A DNA stretch of 64,000 bases from Sitta carolinensis (Eukaryota > Chordata > Aves > Passeriformes > Sittidae): assembly GCA_032173965.1 (NCBI GenBank), contig CM063287.1, forward strand, positions 6,825,859 to 6,889,858, read 5' to 3'. Position numbers and translations under genes: made by a program. Below are positions 50,701-63,879 of this stretch, one piece after another. Positions within the stretch are counted from its first letter, which is position 1. Each line of letters begins with the position of its first letter. The notes under the pieces were generated by a model. That model worked only from the letters and a program-made list of their open reading frames with translations, made no database searches and was not told the origin of the DNA.

Positions 50701-53700
50701 AGCAGGCAAGGGAGGAAAGACTGTACACAGTAAAGACCAATGTGCCAGATGCCCTGCTCACAACACCATGGGTTAGCCACTGCAGACTGATGGTGCTCAT
50801 TGTCGGCAGCATCATCCAGCCCCAGATCAGGCACTTGCCTCTCCTGGCCTCCATGTTTGCTTTTCAGCTTGGCCTCAAAGAAGCTTAGCAGTCACTCAGT
50901 GCTAAGGGGTGCAGAGACAACTTTCTCTCAAGAGCTGAAATGTCAAGAAGACACAAGAAAGTCTGGTTGGAGCCTTTCGCAACAGGAAGAAGGTTGTTAC
51001 AGCAGTAATTTACTGTGGTAGATTTTGCTGCGTGATTGCAACATATCATTACACCAGTTTTATCCTTTTCCATTTGGCAGACACCAATTCCTCCCCCTGT
51101 TCCTCACAGAGCACAAGCCAACATGGCTGCATTACAAATGGTTTCAAACTCTGCCAATAAAAATATATATAAAAAAAAAAAAACCAACAACTGAAAATTC
51201 TCACAATTGCATTAGCTTACTCAAAGCTAATACATATTTATATATGCACACATAAGTAAAAAATATACACAGGTCAGCCAACTTGAAAGGGTGGCTCCAT
51301 GAAATGGGGGGTTGGTCTCTGTGAGTAGATAAAACAAACAAAAGATAGGTTGAGTACGAGCCCAAAATGAGATGTGCTGTGCAGGCCTCCAGGCAGATAA
51401 ACTCATGCTTAGCTGATAGCCTGAGCCCTCAAATGCTTTAGGTACTTTCCAAGCATAAAGAGAAACCCACACACCCTCGTTGTGAGACTTCTGTGCACTG
51501 CAGGCAGAGTCAAAGTCACGGGCCACAGGAATAACAGAGAATCAATGTTCTATTTGTACCAGGGGGAGGCAGCACTCAGGAAATATTTACTGTGATGTTT
51601 TCCCCTATCCCCCAGGATGATCTGTCCTTGTCCTGCAGACCAACAGTCCTGTGGTATAAAGAGAGGTGTTCATTAGGAGCCTTTCTCAGAGAGGCTAAAA
51701 TGAGTATTTCACTTGCTGAAGTGCATCCCTCTCCGGGCTTGGCAAAACAGGGAACTTTCCAATAGGGTTACAAGAGCCTCTGTTGTTTGTATAACCAATG
51801 TGTGGGGAGAAGAATCTTCTTCTCTTGTTATGTTTTCTGTAGATAGCAATGGGCAATTTTTGGTCATATCCCAACTAGAGGAAAGGACATGAAAGTCTAA
51901 ATACTCCTGCTTGATCCCATTTAAGATCTTCAGACTTGATACCTATTTGAGAGCAAGGCATTACATTACATTAATCTTTCCATCTAAGAGATGGGGAGAG
52001 AGTCGATATTACCTCAGATTAGCTCTCACGTAATAGAAGACACTTCTGAGATATTTTCAGAGGATGGAAAAAATAGGACAATATATTAGTTTCTTAAATG
52101 AAAGAAAATAAATTGCTGCAAAGTACTGAGCTTATCCTTCTAGGGAACTGTCTGTAATTCAACTGAACTAATGTAGTTCTCACTCAGGGAAGGAAGTCCA
52201 TTTTAAAAGATATTAAATAAAATATTTGTGACAGTTGCAACCATTTCACAGCTTAGGTCTGAGGAATTAGTAATTAATGTACAGTGATAAGGCTGTATTT
52301 GTATTCTAGATGTCAAACTTAGCCTGAGTTCCAGTGCAATAAAGAAACACTCATTTTTAACATGTATTATGTACAAGTGGATTCATAGTTTTACCTGACT
52401 TTGAGGAGTTGGTGGGGGAAAGAAGAGAGGAATAGAGAAGCAGCCTCTAATCTTTCTTCCACTTAAATTCTAGTTTATTATTTCAGTGGTCCAGCATAAG
52501 TAATGATGAGGAATAAAAGAATTTATATTTTCTCATTTAACAATTTGAAGCTTTGAAAAAATATTTTCTTTATAAATGAACTTCAATATCTTGTCAGAAC
52601 AATAAGCCCATTCTCTTAAAGGTCAGCTATTACACTTTCAGAGAGAAAAAAAAAGAGTAATCTTCTTATTCCTAAGTGACTACTTCAAATGAAACAATAA
52701 ATGACTTATTTCTTTCCATCCTTCTGCATACATTATCAGCAAAAAATTAATGAAAAGCAACTCCAGTGAAAAACCCTCTGAGGGTTTTTAAAATGTGGAT
52801 CAGTTTAGTACAGAATAGCGAATGCATCTGTGTGGTCAACTGAGTGAACAAATTTGCAGGAAACAAATCTTCAGAATGAGTAACTTATCAGTAAGAAGGA
52901 AAAACTTGCATGTTATGTAATATTTCTATATGAAATACATTTGAACATGAGTCCTTCTATATGCAGGTAGACCATTCAATAATGAAAAGCAGTTTTACAG
53001 TTCATTTTGATGATTAAATTTCATAAAGCAAACAATCTACTCCCTTGTGCTTTCTGTACTGCAGTGGGCCCAGCTTCTTGGCCACCTGGTCAGTTGCACT
53101 TGGGCACAAATCCCAAAAGCTGTTCCTTGAGAAGATAAATCTCACCCACCCAGCACTCAGGTTAGCAAAACTGAGCTTGCATGGGAGGGGAGGGGTGGGG
53201 GAGGAAAAGTGTGTCTATGCATCTAATGATCCAGAAAAGGAAGATGCAGATTTACCATGGTTTGATTATTTTTCTCTACAATTCTCAATTTGTTGACTGC
53301 TATTGCAAAAGAGTTCCTTGCTTCTGCTCTGTTCAGGAATCCAAGCATAATTTAAATATTCATGTCCCTATTACAACATTGCAAATGCTAATGTTTTAAA
53401 AAGTAAATGGTTTAAGTCAAAAAGGAGTTGTCAAGAGGTTTTCATATCACAAGGTCCTTTTCTGATTATTTAAGAAAACTTCATTTAAAGCATTGTGTGG
53501 TCAATCTCTGAATGAAAGTTCTGAAAGAACTAATCCTTCAGAAATTCAACTTTGATGAAATCCATTTATTGCTCTTATTAAATAATTCTTCCAGGTGTAA
53601 TTCTCAAACCGAATGCAAGCCTATTAATGTCTAGAGAAAACTGAGCAAAGAGAAGCATACTGTAGATACCTACTGCAGATAACCAGTGTGTGTATAAAAC

Positions 53701-55458
53701 AAAATGATAAATTCTTTCAAGAAAATCTACAAATACCACCAAATTTATAAACTAGAAATCACCTCAACTGTATAAAATCTTGACCAGTGCTGGATCTCCA
53801 TTGAATTAAATTGTGCAAATCTCTGATGTAGAGGAAGTGAAGGTTTCTAATACTAAGAATATTATATAAAAGCAGGTTAAAAGAAAATACCAACAGAAAG
53901 CTTTTGCGAAAATTCAGAGCAAAACCTTTACTTTAGAAACTAGGCTGAAGCCAAACCAAGCCAATTGCAGTTTTAAAATAGGAATGCACACAGTTCCAAA
54001 TGCAAGAGGATTAAATTGAGGGGTGGAAGATGCACTTCATTTACCTTACATGACAGCATTAGTAAGATCATTTACTTGAAACGACAGACATTTTATAAGG
54101 AAAACCCTTCCTGGTGGATCTCAGGGAAGAAAATGTCACTGGATATCTTCACTAGTGGCACTGAGCAGACATCTTCAAACAAGTTTCTGTAATGACCAAC
54201 TCCTTCCTAGAAAAGCTCATTTGGGGCCCATCCCTGGGTAGCATGGCTGGAGCTGTTTCCTACTGCTAATGAACTCAAAATCCCATTTTTATCAATACAA
54301 AGTCCTTGGTCTTTTCTTGTACAGCTGCTCAGAATTGTAAGAATCATAGTCCTAGCACTCTGCATAATCCTTAGTAACAGCTGCTTGAATTGTCCCAAAT
54401 GGCTGGACACCTTCAGTGAATGCTGTCCCTCACTGGTCACCTGCTTTCCCACAGAGCTGTGAGTTCATTAAATAGTGGAGTGCTCTGCACTCTTAATGGA
54501 GATCATATTTCCATGTGAAGACTGGCCATTTGTTCCTCCCTTTTTTCTATTGTGTTCATAAATTCATTAAAAAATAGCCAAATGAAAAAAAAAAATCAAA
54601 AATGGAATTATCTTTTCTTACTGCTTGTTATTTATACAAACATGTGTTGAAGTGCTTACAGTAACTTTACACATCCAAAGACAATGTATGAAGTAGGTGG
54701 TTTTGTTCTTGACACCACCTTAAAAAACTTAGAAAGTTCAGATGCCCATGGTGTGAGCTGCCATGCCTGTATGATTTGTCTTTTTACTACAGCATTCCAC
54801 TTCTACCAAGCTTTTGATGTAACTTTTATTTCTATATTCTGACTTAAACTGGGAATTTATTTTCATGCCCTTTTTCTGTTTGTTTATATGTGCAGTATTT
54901 GTTTCTCATCTGGTTTTACGTGCTGTAATTGACAGGGGCTATTTACTTGTAATATAATTTGCTATTCCAGTGCAAATTTATTATATTACATCACTTTAAA
55001 TCCTGAGATTACAGGATTTTCATTATTTTGATGTGTCACTTAGATTTCTGAAGTCTTCCATGTACGATGGTTTTTCCAGTTTGAAAAAGAAATGCATCTA
55101 AGCCTTGGAGAATGCCACCAGAAAATCTACAGCCACCCAGGCTTGGCTGAGGTGAAGCTTGTTTTTCTTGTAAACAGTTACTCCAAATGCTGTCCCACTT
55201 CCTAGGAGACCTAAACTCTGCATCCTAATGTGACCTTTTCAACTTTGTGTTGCCCCTGACTGCTTAGCCTTGGCTCTGCAGTTGGTCACACCCTGGGTGC
55301 CTCTGTGAGAGCACCCTCAGCATGCAGATCTCAGGGGACAGATCTCAGCACGACCCTCACCACCAGCCTTGCTCTCTCCCCTCCATCCCAGCAGCACAAC
55401 TGCCACGGACAGAAATGGTCAATCCAATCAAATGTTTGGATGTCTTCATGGCAGACTT

Positions 55459-55500
55459 AAAAAAAAAAAAAAAAAAAAAAAAAAGAAAGAAAAAAGAGAA
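55459..55500. repeat. A26 tract with A-rich extension
   Basis: An unbroken run of 26 A (55459-55484) is followed by GAAAGAAAAAAGAGAA. It is the longest homopolymer in the window. Its purity suggests either a young slippage tract or the tail of a recent retroposed copy. The 130 bases to its left are GC-richer and cDNA-like, but I recognise no gene in them. Confidence 0.9.
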
Positions 55501-58500
55501 GGTGAGGCCTCTCTGATCTAGGAAACTGCTGGCATAGCAACAGCAGAGAGGGAAATTGGTGTGGAATGTTTTTCAGCAGTAAATCATTATTTTTAAGGAG
55601 TCTAAGGGCAACCCTTCCCTGCTTCGTAGGCTGCTTGACAGAGGGCTCTCTGTAAGGGAGGGGAAAAATTGGTTCTTTGGCAATTTGGAATTAAAATTTT
55701 CAAAGTCTCCCATGAAAAGTGGATTTTCAACAGATGATGTGGCAAACTCAGATCTGAGCATGAAATGCTAATTGAACACAAGGTCAAGGTGACTCATGTC
55801 TTTACAATAAAACAACATATGTTCATGAAATATTAAACAAAAATATAGAAAAAATTAGTTCAATTCTAGTTTCTTAAACTGGAAAAGTTACAGACTGAAG
55901 AAATGAATTGGAGATAATTTAATGTTTATGGGTTTCAGTAAGAAATCAGATACACTGCTGTTTGAGATCCTGAGGGAAACCATTAATTAATTTGGCTTGC
56001 TCTGAAATGCAGTTAAATTGATACAAAGCAGACCACAGAACTTTAGGGGAAAAAAAATGTAATCATAAACCAGAGTCCTCCTAGCATCTACTAGGGCTTT
56101 GACAGAGCAGGTCCTTCAGACTCTGAGAATAAGGGAACTGAAAACCAAGGGAACTGATAACCAAGCTGGGAGAAGCTTCTATTTTCAAGTAGTCAGTGCT
56201 AAATACCCAAGGAGCTGCTGAAAATGAGAAAAAAAAAAGTCAGGATGGCAGAGCTAATGAAGCAAGATTTGTGTGGGATATTGTCTGCACTATGGTGTCT
56301 AGGAGACAGGGAATCTGACTGGAACTTTGTCAGTCTTCAAAAACAGTGACAGCAAAGAAGATCTGGCTGTGACACCAGAGAGCAAATTACACTGCAGCAC
56401 ACAGGGGATGTTATAGCCAAGTAACTCAGAAATTGGGCAGCTACAGTTGCCTTATTTTAAGGATTTCTGTGTCCACGGTCACCAGCCAAGGTTGCTCATA
56501 TTTCCTGCTTCATTTATGCAAGATTCAACACCTTCCCTAGCACATGCCTATGTATCTCTGACAAACAGATCTCTGAGGCTGAGCCCACGCAGATGTCATT
56601 GACCTCACAGTCAGTTCTCAGGCTGCCAATACTCAGCTGTCTGTCAAAAACACTCAGCAGCCAAAAGGCAAATAATTGGAGAACAAATGGGTGAACTCAG
56701 CTATTAGTAGCAGCCCCAAATATCTGGAGACTGGTTTATTGCTGAACTAGAGCTGAGTCTGTGCCTGAGCTGGGTACAGATTGGGAAGTTCATGAAAACA
56801 GGTTTTCCTATCAAAGTTGCAGAATGTTTGTTTTGCAGTCATGGCAGAAAGAGAAGGTGAGAAAAATATTTTTGTCATTCTGGGACCTTATTCTCTAGCT
56901 AGAAAAAATGGGGAAAATGATGAAAGAAATAGCTAAATGGGAAATGAAGATGATGTTTGCCCCTCCCAACTTTAAACTGTATTTTCTATGGTTATGAGAA
57001 AGGCCTATGCTGGCCTAAACTCTGTTTGAGCTTTAGAGCTTTACCATACATTTAACACAAAGATTTCTCCTGGGTGAAGCAGTTAGACAGTTCTGCTCTT
57101 GCTGATGGATTTTGTGTTCTCAGCCTATGCTCCAAAGCCTTTGACACCAATTCAAGTGCACTGGCAGCATGGTAGGAACTGCAGCCCCTATTGAGTTGCC
57201 TGTTGGACTTTCCATCCTCATCTGGATAAAACCTTTGCTGGAAACCACCAGTCTGGAGCACTGCAGCCCTTGCCTCCCAAACAGACCAGTGCTGTCTCCT
57301 CCCCACAGAATCCAAAGCCACCAAGGACTTTGGGCCAGTTTCCCGATTTCAGGAAAAGCGCCAGTGTGTAAAGGGCAGCACATCAGCTGACTGGGCTGCA
57401 AAACTTTCTAGATTCCCACAGTTGCCTGAGGAGACAATCACCAAACCCTCCTGGGAGGGTTTTCCCCAATAGCCTCACCAGTGAGGAGGAGGAAAGCAAA
57501 ACAACAGCCTCCCTTTCTCCCTCCACACCAGGGCCATGGCAGTCACCAGTGCCTTGGCAATCAACTCTCTCCACTGAGAGAACTGTACCCTGGCAAGCTT
57601 GGCTTTGATGACAAGATTAATGTCACTCCCTTGTCTCTCTGAATGTTTAAATAATGTATGGAAACCTTTAGAGTGTTCCAAACTTTTATTAATAATATGC
57701 TTCAAATGAGTTTTCATAAGAACTGAGGAACAATTGCTATTAAGACATTTGTAAGTAGCTTATTCCTTATCCTCTGGAAATAATTCATTCCTAGTGCATG
57801 CAGGAATGTGGCACCAGGTCCAACATATGAGGGAAACTGGATAAAACCCAAAGAGATCAGAAATAATTTTTTTTTTGCATGAAAAGGTTTGTACAATATT
57901 TGCACAGTTTTTTTTTGTGTAGTTTCTTTTCTTTTTCATTTTTGCAAGACTCATACAATTTCAATTTATTCAGAGTATTTGAAGGGAAGCAAAATGCACT
58001 AAAGAGACTAATACCAAAGTCCTGATGACACAGAGTTTTGTATTCTCAGTCTCTTATGAATGACAATAAAGTTGTCCTGGCTGATAACATGGGAATTTGT
58101 TCCATCCTTGACATAGTTTCTGGAAGTGCAGCAGTTATCCCTCAAAGACCAACATGTTTTCATTGTTAACAGTAAATGTTTTCGGAAGCTGTGACATTAA
58201 CACATTACTGCAGCACACAATTCACAAAAACCTCAAGTTCAAAAGATCTCAAGTTTCAGATTTGCTCTGAGATGTCACAAACACCACCACACTTCTCAGC
58301 AATGGGTCTGCACTCAGTTCTGGTGGTCCTGGACCACAGCTCACATCCAGTGACACAGTTACAGCGCTACTGCATCGGATGCAGGGAGTCCAAAGCAGAT
58401 TTGCTTTATAAGCAAATAAATTAAGTTGCTTGTAAATTCCTGTCTGCTCAGGAGCTGCTGCTGCTGCTCAAGTTTAAGGTGGACAGCTCGGCAAACACAC

Positions 58501-61500
58501 CTGCAGCAAACACAGCTCCAAAAAAAATCACCACGAAGGTCTGTGTAACTGAATTTAAGTTCCTCACATCTTTATTCCATAGGTGAAAAAGACCTGTCAG
58601 AAATTTCTGTGCCTTTACAGGCCCTTGAATCTTTAAAATGGTTATACAAGGAACAAGAAGTCACAATTAATCAAGCTGCTATTTAGCTAAGAGGCTCAGA
58701 TTGAAAGGCAAACACAAATATCTTGATGATATTGCTCCTCAGGAAAAAAATCTGCCCAGTAAGAGTCCATATCCAGCTCCTGAAGTGACACTTGATACAG
58801 GTTTTAAGCAGAGAAAAGGTTCCATGTGCCCAAATTCCCAAGCTTTATTTCACTTAAGTTCCAAAACAATGTATGCTGGCATGCATGCCTGGTTGAAAAG
58901 TCTCCATTAGAAAAGCCAAAACCCACAAACCACCACTCACAGTTCTGCAACGTCTGTTAGTTCAAAATAATTTTGTAAACAGCAGTAACACACTCAAATG
59001 CTGAAATGTCCTATCAATGGTTTAGTCAATTTGTTATTCTCCAAACATGTACTAGCCAAACAGTTTGGGGAATGAACATCAGGAAGTTCAAATTGAGATG
59101 AAGGGAAGACAAAAAATCTCTGGCCTAAATTCTTGGATTTACTGAGGGTGGTTTATTTTCATTTTTGGGATTTGTTTGGATAGAGTTTTTAAATATAAAA
59201 CCTCTGTTAACTTATTAAATGCACTGATTTATTACATTAAATTTTATTCTATTGTCTCTTTATGATAAGGATGATAGAGCAATGGAAATGCAGGCTTGGA
59301 TGATAAAACCCTCTTATCTTCTATCACCAACATCTTCTAAAAAAAGTGAGTTCATTACTATGGAGACAAATCCCACTTCTTTCTGGGAATTAAGTGTCTA
59401 CATTGGCTTGAAAGTTGTCTGGCAAATTTCACACCTAAGCAGAAGAACTGAGAACAGATTTATTTTTTATTTCCTTCTTTACAAAGAAAAAAACCCCAAA
59501 CTATTCTTATATCCTTTAGCTGCACACTTTATCTCATCTATTTCCAGGTAACTTCACCTCGTCAGAAGGCCACCAGGAAAGTGAGGAAAAGAGTGGTGTA
59601 ATTGGAATATGAGAGGTATTAAAAATATATGAGATGGAGGTCTTTTCATACACATGGATGTTCCCTGGAACTTGGTAATTTGCCTTTTATTATATGGGCA
59701 CCCTGAATTGTTGCAATAGGGATTTAAGAATATATTTAACTTTTGCTCAAAGTACTTGAATAAATGCTAGAATTGGTCCCAGATTTTAATCTTTCCTCAA
59801 CCTGTAAATGCTGGTAGGGGATCTGTTGCACTACAGGATTTGAAGAGCACTGGAGGATTTGCCCCTCTCCCAGGTGAACCGTAGCCATGCAGTCCCTGGC
59901 AGCCTCTGTGCCTCAACAGAACACCCACGGTCCTGTAACCAAATCTCTGCCCTGCACTGCTGCAACATAGCAACTTGGAAGGCACATAAGGAAAGGAGGG
60001 GAGAAACATAGCAGGGAAAGTATTTTCCTTTTGACATTAGCTTTCCACCACAACTCACCCCAAGACAAAAATTTTGGATATTCTGGGAACACAAAAGCCA
60101 CTGCCAAGCTCTTTCCCGTGCCTTTGTCACTTGCTCTAAGCTAAATAGCCTGCAGGTTATGGCCCTTGCAGCTGCACTATCAGTGAACCGTGACTTACAT
60201 TTACAGCCCTAGGAAGCAACTGGAGTTGAGAGCATTTCAGAGATCTCAGCGGACTGAGCTCTCAGATTTTTCTCCAGTCTGAGTCAGTTAAAATGTCTCA
60301 TCAATGTTGTGCTCTATATACGTCAATAGGATGGAAAACCAGCTCTGAAATACTGAATCTCATGTCCAGATGTAGATCAAATGCTTTGCCAAGCTGTGGT
60401 TATGTCCAACACAAATGTGGACAGCAGAAGCACACAGCACTGTAGCCTGAGCACCAGTCCTAGCTGCAAGGGTCCTGGCCCTATTAGGAATTATTCAGGC
60501 AGACAAATATTGGAAGTGCAACTGCAGTTTTAGATAGATGGGATAAAACAATCAAAGGAGAACAGGCATTTGCATACCCAAGATAGTGGGGTCAGGTTCT
60601 TTGAAAACAACCTGCTTTATGATGTGCCATTCACTTCTCCTTTGTCTTCATTTAAATGCCAAACGCAGCCACAATTGAGTTGGTACTCAATAAAGCAGGA
60701 GCTTATTTTTGGAGCAGATTGAGAAATGGTAGAGGCTTTCTCAGATTCTGAAAACTCGAAGTTTCTGCAGTTAGAGGTCAAGAGATCCCAGCTGATAAAT
60801 TCAAGGGCATGTTTTTATCAGCTCCTCAATGAGTGCTGCCTTTCCCCTCTCACATCAGCCCTCTCCCCCTGTGCTTTCCCCTCTGGCATGAAGAGGACAC
60901 AGATGTACAGCTCTGCAGGGCAGACACTCAGATGTCCCCTGGGGCTGGGCTGGCCCTGCAAACACAACGCACCTCCACACCCTTTGAGATGTGTCAGAAG
61001 TCAATACCAAGCAATGCTGTGCCTGCAGCCTTGTGATGGAATAATTTAAAAAAACAAACAAAAAAATCAATAGTCTAACAGACCCTGCTCAGTCCTGATC
61101 TGCTGAAGAATAGGAGCAGAGAGAAGAGCTCAAGCACGAGGGAGTCAGTCCAAAATTTACATTTTTGCACTAAGCAAAGCAGCAGGTGGACTCAGAAAGA
61201 AGTCCTACTTTGAGAAAGGCCAAACATCAACAAATCTCAGGACTCAACACCAGGAAAACTGTCACAGAGCAGCACTGGTAAAGAGTAGCATGACAGAGCA
61301 TTTTACCAAGGCAGGAACAGCCCTGTTGAGCTTATAGGAACACTCTCAAGAACCTGTATCTCTTAGCTGGCTGCAAAATCATCTGCTTTACTGACAGCAC
61401 TTCAGAGAGGCCTCTAAGACAAATAATAAGATAAAATAAACCCAAATAACACAAAGCATTAGAGTTTAAATTGAATTGGCTCCCTAACAAGAATAGTTGC

Positions 61501-62380
61501 ATACTGGGACCAGTTTCATTGGTGAGAAAAAGTTAAAATTTTTCCCACTCATATTTTTCATTTGTTCCTTACAAGTGGAAATAAGCATACAGACTTCATA
61601 GTGGTTTTTCTTCTAGAGCATAGTAGCAAGAGATCATGTGCTGTCCTTCCTCAAAAGCATCATGATGCTTTTGTCTGGAAAGGCAAATGGCCCCCAGGGG
61701 CTGAAGAGACTCAGATGGGCAGTAGCTCAAACTCCAGAGGTTCCTTCTCTTGCCTGGCCAGCAAACCAATACCAGAAACCAGAGCTACTCTTCACAGTTC
61801 TCACTGAAAATGGGGTAAAGCTTTGCTCTTGCTGTGGTGAGAGAGTGCAGCTCTGCTGACACTCAATGTATTTTTGAGGAGCTGCTGCTTTTTCTCCTGT
61901 GTCCAAAGTCCTCTGTTTATTTTGAAACAGTGACAAAGTCTCTGCTGCTCTCCAGACAACACTGTTGCCCTGTCAGTACAAAACATCCCTCCCTCATCTG
62001 CCTCTGTTTGGCCACCCCTCCCTGCCTGCTTGTCTCTGTGATGGGTGGGAGGAGAGCACTTTCCTTTAGCAAAATTACCCCTCTAAATCCTTATCTCAGT
62101 AGTTTCTGGACCAGCCTAATGCTGCATTCTTCTTTCAGCCACATGTCTCTACTGTTTTCCAAACTACAGCTTCCTTTTCTGGTCTGTGAGCATAACCCCA
62201 GAGTACAACGCACTGCCTGCGCTGTCCCAGCTGCTCACCGTCAACTGGCTCTTTGGGCTGCAGGAACTCCTCCAGTTGTTCCCTGAAGTGCACTGAAAGA
62301 ACCTCTCTGAAGATGAAGGTCAGTGATTTTATACACTATGTGAAACTTTTCTCCTTATGTTCTTAAAATCATTCCACACT
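55501..62380. other. Non-coding sequence, no gene recognised
   Basis: AT-rich sequence with no named repeat or exon. Includes a 16-bp duplication (56131-56165), a (GCT)5 tract at 58454-58468 and an abutting acceptor/donor at 59547|59548. Frames up to 150 codons (61834-62286) have no recognisable content. Confidence 0.65.
56131..56165. repeat. 16-bp tandem duplication
   Basis: AAGGGAACTGAWAACC occurs twice abutting (56131-56146 and 56147-56162), with one mismatch and three bases of a third copy. Confidence 0.85.
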
Positions 62381-62432
62381 AAAAAACCAAAAAAACTCAC
62401 AACCAAAACAACAACAAAACCAAACCAAAACC
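62381..62432. repeat. A/C-only low-complexity tract
   Basis: About 50 bases almost entirely of A and C on the plus strand, with ACCAAAA, CAACAAC and CCAAACC motifs. Simple low-complexity DNA. Confidence 0.8.
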
Positions 62433-63879
62433 TTTTCACAAGATCAATTTCAGTCCATTATGTATTTCCAGTGCTGAGCTTGTGGGTGTTTTACCAAGAC
62501 AGAGATCAGAGCATGAGTTAAGAAAGGTTGGCAGAGCTGCCAAGCCCTGTAAGAAATCTGTAAATGAGCAAACAAAATTACTGGTATATTTTTCAAGTGA
62601 CATGGGGCTGAAATACAGGAGTATTTAAATTACTTAGAAAAAGATAAAGTAATTGAGATTTCTATCTGAGCAAAGTTGATGTGAAAATCCTCCATAAGAG
62701 CCAGGGTGTATCACTTGCAATCTCTTTTGGATATTATATCACAGGACACACATTCTACTCTTTATCACTTTCCATACAGTTACTTAAATTATAAAAGTGA
62801 ACCAAAGCTAAAGCTCAAGGGAAAAAAACTGCAACAGCTCTACAGATGTATTGGCCAGTGGGAGAGAGAAAACTGAGCTTTTCCAGAGGAAAACATGTGA
62901 GCTGGGCCAGAGCACGGGGTCCCTGTATTGGGCCACAGTGAGCAACAACACATCCCAAAGGCCCATAAATGCTGATGTGGAATTTACATCCATCACACAC
63001 CACTCCTTAAAACACCCTTATTGGAAGAAGATGCCACTACTGTTATCCAAATTCTAGGCAGCAAAGGACAGAACACTGCATGTGAATCTTAATGGAGAAA
63101 TTTTTCAGAGCAAATATTTTTTATATATTTCATCACAGCAAAATAATGACTCCAAGGTTTTTTAGGCATGGATTTGCTTTTACCCAGGTTGCCAGAGTCC
63201 TGACTGCTGTTGGGTGCAGAGAGCCTAAGGTGCTAGATTTGCATGCAGAGCTCCTTTCCTCTCTTTTCCTCAGCTGGCCTGTGTTAATCAGCCTCATGGG
63301 AATGACCCCACCACCGAGGTCAGACCCTTTTTGGTAACCCTCCCCATGCGGAGATCCTTGTTCTCAAGGATGGAGTCTGCCACCGGAGGGCACGTTGGCT
63401 CCTCCACACCTGCAGGATCACAGCCATCGTTAGCAAAACTCTTCAGGACCTCCCATCTGCACAGCCAGCATCATAAGAAACACCTGTGCACCCTTAGCTG
63501 ATGAGGTAACCTCTCCAGCATCTTCTGCCCACAACAGCCTCACAAGTCTTCCACACAGCCGGCCTTTCTTTCTCCCAGTTGCTTGCAGGTAGTAAAGGAT
63601 GACAGGACACTGCTCTGCTGAGGATTTGCAGCCCTGGAGAAAACCCAGAGCAGACAGGGCCAGACTTCAGCTGCCTTTACCGGCACGGCACAGCCCATCC
63701 TCCCCTCAGCAGTGGCAACAGGAGAAATTGAGCACAGAGAAATGCTAAACCCCAGCCAAAACCAAAAGCCAACAGAGCAGGCAGCCAGCAGGGTCCTGCA
63801 AGTATGCAATACGTGGCAGCATGCTGTGTTTTATTAAACACCAAGCACCTCGCAACAGAAGAACGGTCTCCAAAACGTT
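62433..63879. other. Non-coding sequence, no gene recognised
   Basis: No exon or repeat family recognised. GC increases from about 63200 rightward. Frames are 60 to 90 codons without domains. Confidence 0.6.

Larger units (their letters stand above)
36881..55458. other. Non-coding sequence, no gene recognised
   Basis: About 18.5 kb with no recognisable exon, RNA gene or named transposon. Long frames, such as 39574-40041 (155 codons), 47055-47504 (149) and 41596-42021 (141, minus), have no domains and occur at a rate expected by chance. Simple repeats are listed separately. Shorter A-runs occur at 42654-42666 and 51171-51183. Positions 43800-43830 hold clustered TAATTA-type boxes, and 54900-55060 looks like a conserved element. 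Confidence 0.65.

Noticed and set aside
58454..58468. (GCT)5 trinucleotide tract as a coding repeat
   Set aside because: Only five units, with no surrounding open frame of note.
61834..62286. 150-codon plus-strand frame
   Set aside because: Composition is Leu/Ser/Cys-rich as in random CT-rich DNA; no motif recognised.
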